From the NCBI RefSeq assembly GCF_036227265.1, contig NZ_CP109446.1:2985001-3049000 (forward strand): a stretch of DNA of 64,000 bases, read 5' to 3'. Shown one piece after another: positions 1 through 8,756 of this stretch (position 1 is its first letter; each line of letters starts with the position of its first letter). The DNA is from Streptomyces sp. NBC_01476 (GTDB lineage Bacteria > Actinomycetota > Actinomycetes > Streptomycetales > Streptomycetaceae). Position numbers and translations under genes: made by a program. Below the pieces are notes generated by a model that had not been told where the DNA came from, did no database searches, and saw only the letters and a list, made by a program, of their open reading frames with translations.

Positions 1-262
1 CGCCCGTCGGATCGGTGCGGACCCAGGTGACGCCGTCGAGTGCGGCCGCGCGGACCTGCCAGGCGTGGGCGTGCAATTCAAGGCGGATGGGTCTGCCGAG
101 GTCGTCGATGGTGAGGTCGACCGAGCCCGCGTGACCACCGGATGGAGTCGTGGTCTGCGCGGTGTAGCGCCAGCCGGAGGGACCGGTGGCGCAGTGGAAG
201 TGTTCTGCACCGAGGGGGGTGTGGTCGTGGGTGTCGTGGAACGAGTAGCGGCCGCGGGGCAT
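1..262 (-). CDS. Partial hypothetical protein (N-terminal 87 residues)
   Basis: An open frame runs leftwards from an ATG at 262 off the edge of the window without a stop, so only the first 87 residues are visible. It begins MPRGRYSFHDTHDHTPLG, is rich in His and aromatic residues, and contains a beta-strand-like stretch with SVDLTIDDLGRPIRLELHAHAW around residues 47-68. I do not recognise the family. No signal peptide or membrane segment is visible. The start has no strong Shine-Dalgarno sequence. It lies downstream of ahcY in the same direction, but a terminator-like hairpin (286-315) separates the two, so it probably has its own signals. The overlapping plus-strand open frame is a shadow. 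Confidence 0.6.
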   Translation of the reverse strand, partial: MPRGRYSFHDTHDHTPLGAEHFHCATGPSGWRYTAQTTTPSGGHAGSVDLTIDDLGRPIRLELHAHAWQVRAAALDGVTWVRTDPTG

Positions 263-285
263 CGTGTGGTCTCAGGATTCGGCGA

Positions 286-315
286 GGCCCCCGCCTCGCG
301 GGCGAGACGGGGGCC
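286..315 (-). terminator. Hairpin terminator after ahcY
   Basis: Two 13-nt arms, GGCCCCCGCCTCG and CGAGACGGGGGCC, face each other across a 4-nt loop with one mismatch. The hairpin begins about 40 nt past the ahcY stop codon. There is no clear U-tract, as is common for Streptomyces terminators. Confidence 0.6.
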
Positions 316-352
316 GGTGCGCGGTGGGTCGTTACGCGGGTGGCTGCGTGGA

Positions 353-1804
<1,452 letters not shown>

Positions 1805-2039
1805 GCGGTCTGCTCCTCGCGGTTGAGGTCGAGGTGGAAAGGGATACGGCGCGGCCGACGGACGGCTTGGGGTGCGACGTCCTGCGAGCACACCCGTCCC
1901 CTTGCGGCAGCGCAATCCGTCGGAGGCCCTCTCTCCCTCGGCCGGTCAGCAATGAGTGACCGCCCGACCGCCATCAGCAGCGACGTCTGGCTAAGGACGA
2001 ATCTACACCGGTCCGTGGGTTGGCCCCAGTGGGCCCGGC
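1805..2039 (-). other. 235-nt leader/intergenic region of ahcY
   Basis: No gene is supported here. On the minus strand it contains CCGAGG and, further on, GCGCTGC, pieces reminiscent of the SAH riboswitch core. They are about 20 nt apart and are not followed by a matching CUCGG pairing arm that I could identify. I therefore note the region as the likely place for ahcY control without calling a riboswitch. Confidence 0.3.
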
Positions 2040-2999
2040 TCAGCGGCCGCCGGGTGTCTGCGCGGGATCGGGGCCCGCCGAGGCCGCGGCCTCGTTGTAG
2101 ATGTCGGGTTCGAGGTAGATGACGCGGGCGAAGGGTTCCGCCGCCCGGATGCGTTCCTCGGCCGCGTCGATGGCCTGGGCGACCTGGCCGGCGGTGTCAT
2201 CGTGCTGGACGGCGATCTTGGCGGCGACCAGCAGTTCCTCGGGGCCGAGGTGGAGGGTCCGCATGTGGATGACGGCGGTGACGGTGTCCCCGTCGACGAT
2301 GGCCGAGCGGATCCGGGCGGCGGATTCGGGGTTGGCGCCCTCGCCGATCAGCAGCGACTTGGTCTCGGCGGCCAGTACGAGGGCGATGACGATGAGGAGA
2401 GCGCCGATGCAGAGGGTGCCGATGCCGTCCCAGATGCCGTCGTCGGTGGCCAGCGCGATACCGACGCCGGCCAGTGCGAGCACCAGGCCGATGAGGGCGC
2501 CGAAGTCCTCCAGCAGCACGATCGGGAGTTCGGGGGCCTTGGCCCGGCGGATGAAGCTGATCCAGGACAGGGTGCCGCGGGTGTGGTTGGACTCCTTGAC
2601 GGCCGTGCGGAAGGAGGAGCCCTCGGCGATGATCGCGAAGATGAGCACACCAACCGGCCAGTACCAGTGCTCGACCGCGTGCGGGTGGCGGACCTTCTCG
2701 TAGCCCTCGTAGAGCGCGAACATGCCGCCGACGGAGAAGAGGACGATCGAGACGAGGAAGGCGTAGACGTACCGTTCCCTGCCGTAGCCGAAGGGGTGTT
2801 CCTCGTTGGCGGCGCGCTTGGCCTTCTTGCCGCCGATCAGCAGCAGGGCCTGGTTGCCGGAGTCCGCGAGGGAGTGGACGCCCTCGGCGAGCATCGACGA
2901 GGAGCCGCTGAACGCGAATGCCACGAATTTGGCCGCGGCGATGGCGAGGTTCGCGCTCAACGCCGCGATGATCGCCCTGGTTCCGCCTGACGCGCTCAT
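2040..2999 (-). CDS. Cation diffusion facilitator family transporter
   Basis: A predicted inner-membrane divalent metal/proton antiporter of about 319 residues. Membrane segments are visible near the N-terminus (AIIAALSANLAIAAAKFVAF), in YVYAFLVSIVLFSVGGMFAL, WPVGVLIFAIIAEG, FGALIGLVLALAGVGIAL and IGTLCIGALLIVIALVLA. The metal-site signature is present as HSLADSGNQ, in the place of the usual HxxxD motif of segment II. A cytoplasmic C-terminal domain follows (VTAVIHMRTLHLGPEELLVAAKI). The start MSASGGTRAI was preferred over an ATG 11 codons upstream because GGAAGGGA lies 12 nt before it. The metal (Zn, Fe or Mn) cannot be told from sequence. It lies between manA and ahcY on the same strand. 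Confidence 0.9.
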   Translation of the reverse strand: MSASGGTRAIIAALSANLAIAAAKFVAFAFSGSSSMLAEGVHSLADSGNQALLLIGGKKAKRAANEEHPFGYGRERYVYAFLVSIVLFSVGGMFALYEGYEKVRHPHAVEHWYWPVGVLIFAIIAEGSSFRTAVKESNHTRGTLSWISFIRRAKAPELPIVLLEDFGALIGLVLALAGVGIALATDDGIWDGIGTLCIGALLIVIALVLAAETKSLLIGEGANPESAARIRSAIVDGDTVTAVIHMRTLHLGPEELLVAAKIAVQHDDTAGQVAQAIDAAEERIRAAEPFARVIYLEPDIYNEAAASAGPDPAQTPGGR

Positions 3000-3095
3000 A
3001 GCTGCTGGATGTCCCTTCCGTCGGCCGGGCATGTCGCCACGCCTGGTCGGGCGTCGCGGTCGGACATTCTTGCAGCCCTCGCGGGTTCCGGGGTG

Positions 3096-4304
3096 TCAGG
3101 CCGCCACGGTGGCACGGAAGACGGTGGCTTCGCCGCTCAGTTCGGTGCGTTCGCCGGCCGGGATGAAGGCGGATTCGCCGCGGGTGAGGGTGAGGGTGGC
3201 GGTGGCGGTGCGCAGCAGTGCCTCGCCGCTGGTGCAGAGGAGGATCTGCGGGGTGCCCTGGTCGAGCGGGTGGGCGTCGGCGCCGGGTGCGAGGACATAG
3301 CGGGAGAGGCGGAATTCGTCGATGGGGGCGGCGTAGAGCTCTTCGCCGTCGGGGGCGGCTTCGGGGCGCAGGACCCCGGGGTCGCCGGCCTCGAAGCGGA
3401 CGATGCGCAGGAGTTCGGGTACGTCGACGTGCTTGGGGGTGAGGCCGCAGCGCAGGACGTTGTCGGAGTTGGCCATGATCTCGACGCCGAGACCTTCGAG
3501 GTAGGCGTGCGGGACGCCTGCGCCGAGGAAGAGGGCTTCGCCGGGCTGGAGGCGGACGTAGTTGAGGAGCATCGCCGCGATGACGCCCGCGTCGCCGGGG
3601 TAACTGTGGGCGATCTTGGCGTAGGCGGCGTAGTCGGCGGCGTGCGGGGTGCCCGGGATCGCGGCGAGGCGGGTGGCCGCTTCGGTGGCGGTGTGCACGG
3701 TGGCGGCCATCTCGTCGCGGTCGGCGCCGAGCACCGCGGCGAGGACTTCGCGCAGGGCCTGGTCCTCGGGTCGGGCGCGCAGGATGTCGACGTAGGGGGC
3801 GAGGGTGCCGACGCCGAGGGCCTCGATCAGGTCGGCGGCTTCGGTGGGGCGCCGGAAGCCGCACAGGCCGTCGAACGGGGAGAGCGCCACCAGCATTTCG
3901 GGCTTGTGGTTGGCGTCCTTGTAGTTGCGGTACGGGGCGTCGATCGGGATGCCGCGGGCTTCCTCGTCGGCGAAGCCGGCCTTGGCCTGGGCGAGGTCGG
4001 GGTGGACCTGGAGGGACAGGGGGGCGCCGGCTGCGAGCACCTTGAGGAGGAAGGGCAGCCGGGGGCCGAACCGCTTCACGGTGGCCTCGCCGAGTTCGGC
4101 GGCGGGGTCGGCGTCGATGACCGCGTCGAGCGGGACGGGCCCGTCGCCGCGGTCGACGCGGGAGGGTGCGCCGGGGTGGGCGCCCATCCACAGTTCGGCC
4201 TGGGGCTCGCCGGTGGGCTCGGTGCCGAGCAGTTCCGGGATGGCGGTGGTGGAGCCCCAGGCGTACGGGCGGATGGTGTTGAGAAGGCGGTTCATGCCGG
4301 TCAT
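3096..4304 (-). CDS. manA: Mannose-6-phosphate isomerase, class I
   Basis: This zinc enzyme interconverts fructose-6-phosphate and mannose-6-phosphate, feeding GDP-mannose synthesis for glycans and lipomannans. The 402-residue product shows type I PMI features: MNRLLNTIRPYAWGS at the start, PQAELWMGAHPGAPS (zinc/active site region), LSLQVHPDLAQAKAGF, and NKPEMLVALSPFDGLCGFR in the form NHKPEMLVALSPFDGLCGFR. The ATG at 4304 shares an ATGA overlap with the stop of the upstream SIS-type gene, so the two are translationally coupled. A second ATG nine nt later is an alternative. With manB further upstream, it forms a mannose-phosphate operon. Confidence 0.95.
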   Translation of the reverse strand: MTGMNRLLNTIRPYAWGSTTAIPELLGTEPTGEPQAELWMGAHPGAPSRVDRGDGPVPLDAVIDADPAAELGEATVKRFGPRLPFLLKVLAAGAPLSLQVHPDLAQAKAGFADEEARGIPIDAPYRNYKDANHKPEMLVALSPFDGLCGFRRPTEAADLIEALGVGTLAPYVDILRARPEDQALREVLAAVLGADRDEMAATVHTATEAATRLAAIPGTPHAADYAAYAKIAHSYPGDAGVIAAMLLNYVRLQPGEALFLGAGVPHAYLEGLGVEIMANSDNVLRCGLTPKHVDVPELLRIVRFEAGDPGVLRPEAAPDGEELYAAPIDEFRLSRYVLAPGADAHPLDQGTPQILLCTSGEALLRTATATLTLTRGESAFIPAGERTELSGEATVFRATVAA

Positions 4305-5440
4305 GGTCTCTCGGTCGATGCGACGGCCAGGTAAACGGCGGCGAAATCCGTCAGGGCGAGGAGTTCGGCGGCCGTGTCGAGCGGGGTCTCGGCGGTGGCG
4401 GAGATCTCGCTGAGCGGGGTGTCGTTGGCGTATGCCTGTTCGCGCACGGCGGGGGCGGCGGAGCCCGGCTGGTCGGGGGCTTCCTGGAGGAGCACGATGC
4501 GCAGCCGGAGAGTGTCGGGTTCGTCCACGCGGTCGCGGAAGAAGTCGTCGCTGTCGCCGGCGGTCACCCGGGCCCCGGACAGCAGGGGGCCGTGGACGGT
4601 GAGTGCGGCGGGCAGTTCGGCGCTGAGCGCGGGCCTGCGGGCGCGGCCGGCCAGTACGGCGGCGAAGCGGCGGGCGCCGGCTGCGGCGATGCGGCCCTGT
4701 CCCCACAGCAGGGGCAGCGAGCCGTCGAGTTCCGCGGCGAGGGTCTTGGCGGGGTTGGTGTAGGTGGCGACGGCGGATCCGCAGCGGGTGGCGACGGCGT
4801 CGAGGGTGTCGGCGACGGTGTGCAGCGCGGACGGGGGTGCGTTGAGCACACCGATGCGGTCGGTGAGTGCGAGCAGCGGGGTGACCAGTGCCCAGAAGGC
4901 GCCGGGGTCGGGGCTCGCGCCGTCCGGGGTGCCGGAGTTGCCGCCGTTGCCGTCGAGGCTTGCGAAGGGCAGCGCCAAGCCGCGGACCTGCGCGACGGCT
5001 TCGGCCAGCGGGGCCTTGGGCGGGGTGACCGCGGCGGCGGTGCAGCCGCGCCGGTAGGCCTGCTCGACCAGGTCCGTCAGACCCTGTTCGGTGCCCTCGG
5101 TGCTGAGCAGGAGCAGCAGGTCGAGGGAGCCGGCCCAGCCGGGCAGCGTCCAGCGGGACTGCTGCGGGGTGGGCCCGGTGGGGTGGAGCAGTTGGACCGG
5201 GCAGCTGCCGGTGCTGAGCGCGGAGAGCAGGTCGGCGACCGCGGCGGTTTCCGGGCCGGTGCCGGCCACGAGGACCGCGCGCGGCTGGCCGTCGGGGCGC
5301 AGCTCGGTGACGCCGGCCTCCTCGGCGAGCCGCAGGGCGGTGCGTACCCGGGCGCCGGCGGCGGCCGTTCCGCGCAGCAGCCCGTGGACGTCGGCGCGTT
5401 CGAGTGCGTCGGGGTCCTCTAGCAGCGACTCGTCGAACAA
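4301..5440 (-). CDS. SIS/phosphosugar isomerase-like protein (TobH-type, phosphomannose isomerase relative)
   Basis: A 379-residue soluble protein related to the bifunctional phosphoglucose/phosphomannose isomerase family that sits between manB and manA in actinobacteria. Visible are AVLVAGTGPETAAVADLLSA (SIS-like glycine-rich loop, about residues 63-82), LDLLLLLSTEGTEQGLTDLVEQAYRRG and a C-terminal region near WGQGRIAAAGARRFAAVLAG. The start is read as TTG at 5440 (then FDESLLEDPD), because GGGAGG lies exactly 5 nt upstream. The apparent extension to 5725 reads through the small zinc-ribbon gene out of frame. The usual catalytic activity is not proven for this family. The end overlaps manA by 4 nt. 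Confidence 0.8.
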   Translation of the reverse strand: MFDESLLEDPDALERADVHGLLRGTAAAGARVRTALRLAEEAGVTELRPDGQPRAVLVAGTGPETAAVADLLSALSTGSCPVQLLHPTGPTPQQSRWTLPGWAGSLDLLLLLSTEGTEQGLTDLVEQAYRRGCTAAAVTPPKAPLAEAVAQVRGLALPFASLDGNGGNSGTPDGASPDPGAFWALVTPLLALTDRIGVLNAPPSALHTVADTLDAVATRCGSAVATYTNPAKTLAAELDGSLPLLWGQGRIAAAGARRFAAVLAGRARRPALSAELPAALTVHGPLLSGARVTAGDSDDFFRDRVDEPDTLRLRIVLLQEAPDQPGSAAPAVREQAYANDTPLSEISATAETPLDTAAELLALTDFAAVYLAVASTERP

Positions 5441-5495
5441 CGCGACCTCCCGGTCGGATCCGGCTGTGATGCGGTGGGCGGGTTGGACTGCGGGG

Positions 5496-5675
5496 TCAGG
5501 ACGGGCGGCGGGCCTCGTCCACCAGCAGGACCGGGATCTCGTCGCGTACCGGGTAGGCCAGGCCGCAGGTGGCGGAGGTGCACACGAGTTCGTTGGCGGC
5601 GGCGTCCTCGCGCAGCGGTGCGTGGCAGGCCGGGCAGGCGAGAATCTCCAGCAGGCTGGGTTCGACGAGCGGCAT
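5496..5675 (-). CDS. Trm112-family zinc-ribbon protein
   Basis: A 59-residue protein starting MPLVEPSLLEILACPACHAP and ending DEARRPS. It has the small Trm112/UPF0434 layout: an N-terminal LLEILACPAC segment followed by CTSATCGLAYPVRDEIPVLL. Four cysteines in a CxxC...CxxxxC arrangement could bind zinc. Related proteins act as partners and stabilisers of methyltransferases, and many bacterial members have unknown roles. GGAGGA precedes the ATG. It lies 55 nt before the SIS-type gene and probably belongs to the same transcript as the manA block. It is short enough to be missed by length-filtered gene finding. Confidence 0.88.
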   Translation of the reverse strand: MPLVEPSLLEILACPACHAPLREDAAANELVCTSATCGLAYPVRDEIPVLLVDEARRPS

Positions 5676-5911
5676 GGGCGGTGTCCTCCGGACGGTGGGC
5701 GGCCGGGCGGGCCGGCGTCGGGCATCGGCGGCCCGGGGCCGGTCGGCGGTGACCGGTCGGGGCGCGGCCGGCGAGTCGCCCGCTGTGCCCGCGGGACCAG
5801 CGGCCTGCTCGCCGTACGTGAAGCCTATCGCCGTGCCCGCGCCGGTTACGATCCCCGGCGCTGAGGGCCGGGCACCGGGCGGGCAGGCGACGGAACGGCG
5901 GGCCGGGCCGG
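5676..5911 (-). other. 236-nt gap between manB and the Trm112 gene
   Basis: No gene is supported. On the minus strand there is a TAGGCT hexamer (about 5821-5826) that could be a -10 box for the Trm112-manA run. No good -35 box was found at the right distance. Confidence 0.3.
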
Positions 5912-7270
5912 CTAGGCCCGGACGATCGCCAGCACCTGGTCACGCAGGCGGACGACCGTCGCCGCGTCGCGGGCCTCGACGTTCAGCCGGAGCAGCGGCT
6001 CGGTGTTGGAGGCGCGCAGGTTGAACCACCAGTCGGTGGCGGTGACGGTGAGGCCGTCGAGCTCGTCGAAGGTGACGCCGGGCCGGCCGTCGAAGGCGGC
6101 ACGGACCGCGGCCGTGCGGCCGGCCTGGTCGGCGACGGTGCTGTTGATCTCACCGGAGGCGGCGTACCGGTCGTACTCGGCGACCAGTGCGGACACCGGG
6201 CCGTCCTGGGCACCGAGGGCGGCCAGCAGGTGGAGGGCGGCGAGCATGCCGGTGTCGGCGTTCCAGAAGTCGCGGAAGTAGTAGTGCGCGGAGTGCTCGC
6301 CGCCGAAGACGGCGCCGGAGGCGGCCATCTCCTGCTTGATGAAGGAGTGCCCGACCCGGGTGCGTACCGCGACACCGCCGTGCTCGGCGATCACCTCGGG
6401 CACCGACCAGGACGTGATCAGGTTGTGGATGATGGCGGCGCCGGGGTGCTTGGCCAGTTCCCGGGCGGCGACCAGGGCGGTGACGGCCGACGGGGAGACG
6501 GGTTCGCCGCGCTCGTCCACCGCGAAACACCGGTCGGCGTCGCCGTCGAAGGCGAGTCCGAGGTCGGCGCCGGTCTCGCGGACCTTCGCCTGGAGGTCCA
6601 CGAGGTTCTTGGGGTCGAGCGGGTTGGCCTCGTGGTTGGGGAAGGTGCCGTCCAGTTCGAAGTACATCGGGACGAGATCGACGGGCAGGCCGGCCAGGAC
6701 GGTGGGGACGGTGTGGCCGCCCATGCCGTTGCCCGCGTCCACCACGACCTTCAGCGGGCGGATGGCGGACAGGTCGACGAGGGAGCGCAGGTAGTCGGCG
6801 TAGTCGCCGAGGACGTCCCGCGCGCCGATGGTGCCGGGGGCGGCGGTCGCGGCAGGTACGCCGGTCTCGGACCACTTCTCGGCGAGCGACCGGATGTCGG
6901 CCAGTCCGGTGTCCTGGCCGATGGGGGCGGCGCCCGCCCGGCACATCTTGATGCCGTTGTAGCGGGCCGGGTTGTGGCTGGCGGTGAACATCGCACCGGG
7001 CAGGCCGAGCCGGCCGCTGGCGAAGTAGAGCTCGTCGGTCGAGCAGAGGCCGATCTCGGTGACGTCCGCGCCACGGGAGGCGGCACCGCGGGCGAAGGCC
7101 CGCGAGAGCGCGGGAGAGGAGGGCCGCATGTCGTGGCCGACGACGATGGCACCGGCCTCGGTGACCGTGGCGAAGGCGGCGCCGAAGATCTCGGCGAGCG
7201 GCTCGTCCCACTGGTCGGGGACGACGCCTCGCACGTCGTACGCCTTGACGATCGGCGACAAATCGGTCAC
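5912..7270 (-). CDS. manB: Phosphomannomutase/phosphoglucomutase
   Basis: This cytoplasmic enzyme converts mannose-6-phosphate to mannose-1-phosphate (and often glucose-6-phosphate to glucose-1-phosphate), the step between ManA and the NDP-mannose pyrophosphorylase. The 452-residue product carries the alpha-D-phosphohexomutase signatures: AYDVRGVVPDQW near the N-terminus, the phosphoserine loop FTASHNPARYNGIKM, the metal loop AFDGDADRCFAVDE, the sugar loop GGEHSAHYYFRD, and a C-terminal phosphate-binding region RASNTEPLLRLNVE. The GTG at 7270 is preferred because GAGGTG lies 4 nt upstream. An ATG nine codons earlier has no such site. Confidence 0.95.
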   Translation of the reverse strand: MTDLSPIVKAYDVRGVVPDQWDEPLAEIFGAAFATVTEAGAIVVGHDMRPSSPALSRAFARGAASRGADVTEIGLCSTDELYFASGRLGLPGAMFTASHNPARYNGIKMCRAGAAPIGQDTGLADIRSLAEKWSETGVPAATAAPGTIGARDVLGDYADYLRSLVDLSAIRPLKVVVDAGNGMGGHTVPTVLAGLPVDLVPMYFELDGTFPNHEANPLDPKNLVDLQAKVRETGADLGLAFDGDADRCFAVDERGEPVSPSAVTALVAARELAKHPGAAIIHNLITSWSVPEVIAEHGGVAVRTRVGHSFIKQEMAASGAVFGGEHSAHYYFRDFWNADTGMLAALHLLAALGAQDGPVSALVAEYDRYAASGEINSTVADQAGRTAAVRAAFDGRPGVTFDELDGLTVTATDWWFNLRASNTEPLLRLNVEARDAATVVRLRDQVLAIVRA

Positions 7271-7302
7271 AGCACACCTCTGTCGAACGTCGGACATCGA
7301 GA

Positions 7303-7350
7303 AAACGGGACACGGGGACACGGGGACAGCAGAACAACGGGACAACGGGA
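7303..7350. repeat. Short degenerate tandem repeat upstream of manB
   Basis: CGGGACA/CGGGGACA/CGGGGACAG and then ACAACGGGACAACGGGA form imperfect 8-9 nt tandem units in the 169-nt gap between manB and the DUF3499 gene. It looks like a simple-sequence tract, and no function is visible. Confidence 0.6.
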
Positions 7351-7439
7351 ATCCGCGCGGCCGGGACTGTCCTGGCGACGCCGGAAGGAGCCGGCCGGCC
7401 GGAAACCCCGGCACAACCTACCGAACCGAGGTGACGGGG

Positions 7440-7802
7440 TTACGACTCCGGGGACCGCAGGACCCGCAGGTGCCCGCGCCGAGCCACCTCCAGCGGGTCG
7501 ATCTCGCGCGCTCCGGCGCCCCGCCCCGGCGGCCTGGCGGCCTCCCGCACGGCGTTGGCGAGGGCTTCGAGGTCGTCGCCGCTGGGCCCCACCGGGCCGT
7601 TGTCCGTGGCCAGCCGTACGACCTCCCAGCCGCGAGGGGCGGTGAGCCGCTCGGAGTGCTCGGAGCAAAGGTCGTAGCAGTGGGGCTCGGCATAGGTGGC
7701 GAGGGGGCCGAGAACGGCCGTGGAGTCCGCGTAGACGTACGTCAGCGTCGCGACGGCGGGACGGCCGCAGGCGGTGCGCGAACAGCGACGTACAGGGCTC
7801 AC
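7440..7802 (-). CDS. DUF3499 family protein
   Basis: A protein of about 120 residues that I recognise as the actinobacterial DUF3499 family, of unknown function. The N-terminal half has RRCSRTACGRPAVATLTYVY and AEPHCYDLCSEHSERL, which give two Cys pairs and a His that look like a zinc site. The C-terminal part is Pro/Arg-rich and less ordered. The start is uncertain: GTG at 7802 (SPVRRCSR...) is used here, but the frame stays open for many codons upstream and relatives may begin about 17 codons earlier. It is divergent from the metallopeptidase-fold gene and about 170 nt upstream of manB on the same strand. Confidence 0.75.
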   Translation of the reverse strand: MSPVRRCSRTACGRPAVATLTYVYADSTAVLGPLATYAEPHCYDLCSEHSERLTAPRGWEVVRLATDNGPVGPSGDDLEALANAVREAARPPGRGAGAREIDPLEVARRGHLRVLRSPES

Positions 7803-8145
7803 GAGGTTGGACGGTACCGCACTCTTGAACGGGCCGCGACGACTCTCCGCGGACTCACTCTGTCGTGTCGCCGGGTACCCCGTGGAACCGCGATTTCCGG
7901 CCAGCCCGCGCTGACCTGCAGGGACGCCGGGTCCCAGCACTGGTGTACCTACGGTAATGCTCTGGGCACCGCTTGACCGGCCGTCCGGTTCGGTCGACAG
8001 GTGGCGCATATCCGTCACTTCCGTGGCTTGATGCGGTCCGATTGCGGTGCGCGGTACGCCCCCGGTCGGGTGTCGTTCGCTCTTCCGGCGACAAGAGCAG
8101 GATCTATTGCTGTACGGATCCGCTGCGAGGACTAGGCTCACGATG
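7803..8145. promoter_or_regulatory. Divergent intergenic region, DUF3499 / metallopeptidase
   Basis: 343 nt without a supported gene, although a minus-strand frame stays open through part of it. On the plus strand TAGGCT (8133-8138) lies 7 nt before the ATG at 8146, the spacing expected for leaderless transcription. No clear promoter was found for the minus-strand gene. Confidence 0.4.
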
Positions 8146-8598
8146 ATGGACAGCTCGGCTTCCACCCCTCCGATCCCTCCAGCGCCACGACCGCGTCACC
8201 GCGACCGCCACGGGCGCGGGATGCGCGGACCCATCGCGCCCCCGCAGGTGCCCTTGGCGCTCAGCCGGGCCGACGCCTTCGACGACCTGGTACGGGACGC
8301 CGCCGACCGTCTTGAGCGGCGCTGGCCGCAGCTGGCCGATGTGGAATTCGCCGTCCAGGAAGTGCCGTGGCCGCAGGACGGGCTGGCCACCGAGGGCGAT
8401 CCGGTGCCCCTGGGACGCCTGATCAGCGCCGCCAAGGACCGGCCGAGCCGGATCGTGGTCTACCGCCGGCCGGTGGAGATCCGCGCCAAGAGCCGCGACG
8501 AGCGGGCGCTGCTGGTGCACGAGATCGTGGTGGAGCAGGTGGCGGAGCTGCTGGGGCTCTCACCGGAGAACGTGGACCCCAAGTACGGCGAGGACTGA
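8146..8598 (+). CDS. Metallopeptidase (zincin-like) family protein with a degenerate HExxH
   Basis: About 150 residues. It matches the actinobacterial branch of the small zincin-like family (Zincin_1/DUF1025 type). After a basic, Pro-rich N-terminus, the fold core shows DAFDDLVRDAADRLERRWP, VEFAVQEVPWP, RIVVYRRPVEIRAKSRDERALLVHEIVVEQVAELLGLSPENVDPKYG with RxxVYRRPVE-type strands. Classical members have HExxHxxG, but here the helix reads HEIVVEQVAELLG, so the second His is replaced by Glu and proteolysis is doubtful. ATG 8143 is an alternative start. A -10-like TAGGCT 7 nt upstream suggests leaderless translation at 8146. A strong hairpin follows the gene. Confidence 0.75.
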   Translation: MDSSASTPPIPPAPRPRHRDRHGRGMRGPIAPPQVPLALSRADAFDDLVRDAADRLERRWPQLADVEFAVQEVPWPQDGLATEGDPVPLGRLISAAKDRPSRIVVYRRPVEIRAKSRDERALLVHEIVVEQVAELLGLSPENVDPKYGED

Positions 8599-8657
8599 GA
8601 ACCGGCGCGGGTGGGGCCCAGCAGAGGCCCGGCCCGGTCCGGCCCGCTGAACGGACC

Positions 8658-8697
8658 GCCTCCTCCGGGCACCGGGTGCCCCGAGGAGGAGGTTTTC
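8658..8697. terminator. Hairpin terminator between convergent genes
   Basis: Arms CCTCCTC-CGGGCAC and GTGCCC(C)-GAGGAGG close a short loop and are followed by GGTTTT on the plus strand. It lies 60 nt after the metallopeptidase-like gene and is the better of two hairpins in this convergent gap. Confidence 0.75.
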
Positions 8698-8710
8698 GCG
8701 TCCTGGCTGA

Positions 8711-8739
8711 GCGTCCTGAGCGCCCTGCCCTCAGGACGC
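8711..8739. terminator. Second hairpin, bidirectional
   Basis: A perfect 10-bp inverted repeat, GCGTCCTGAG and CTCAGGACGC, with a 9-nt loop, located 18 nt past the stop of the minus-strand DUF5719 gene. The unit GCGTCCTGAG recurs just downstream (8743-8752). Confidence 0.65.
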
Positions 8740-8756
8740 TTGGCGTCCTGAGGCCC

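Noticed and set aside
1805..2039. SAH riboswitch upstream of ahcY
   Set aside because: CCGAGG and GCGCTGC pieces occur but not in the adjacent order and pairing of the known motif, so a call would be forced. A covariance-model search would decide.
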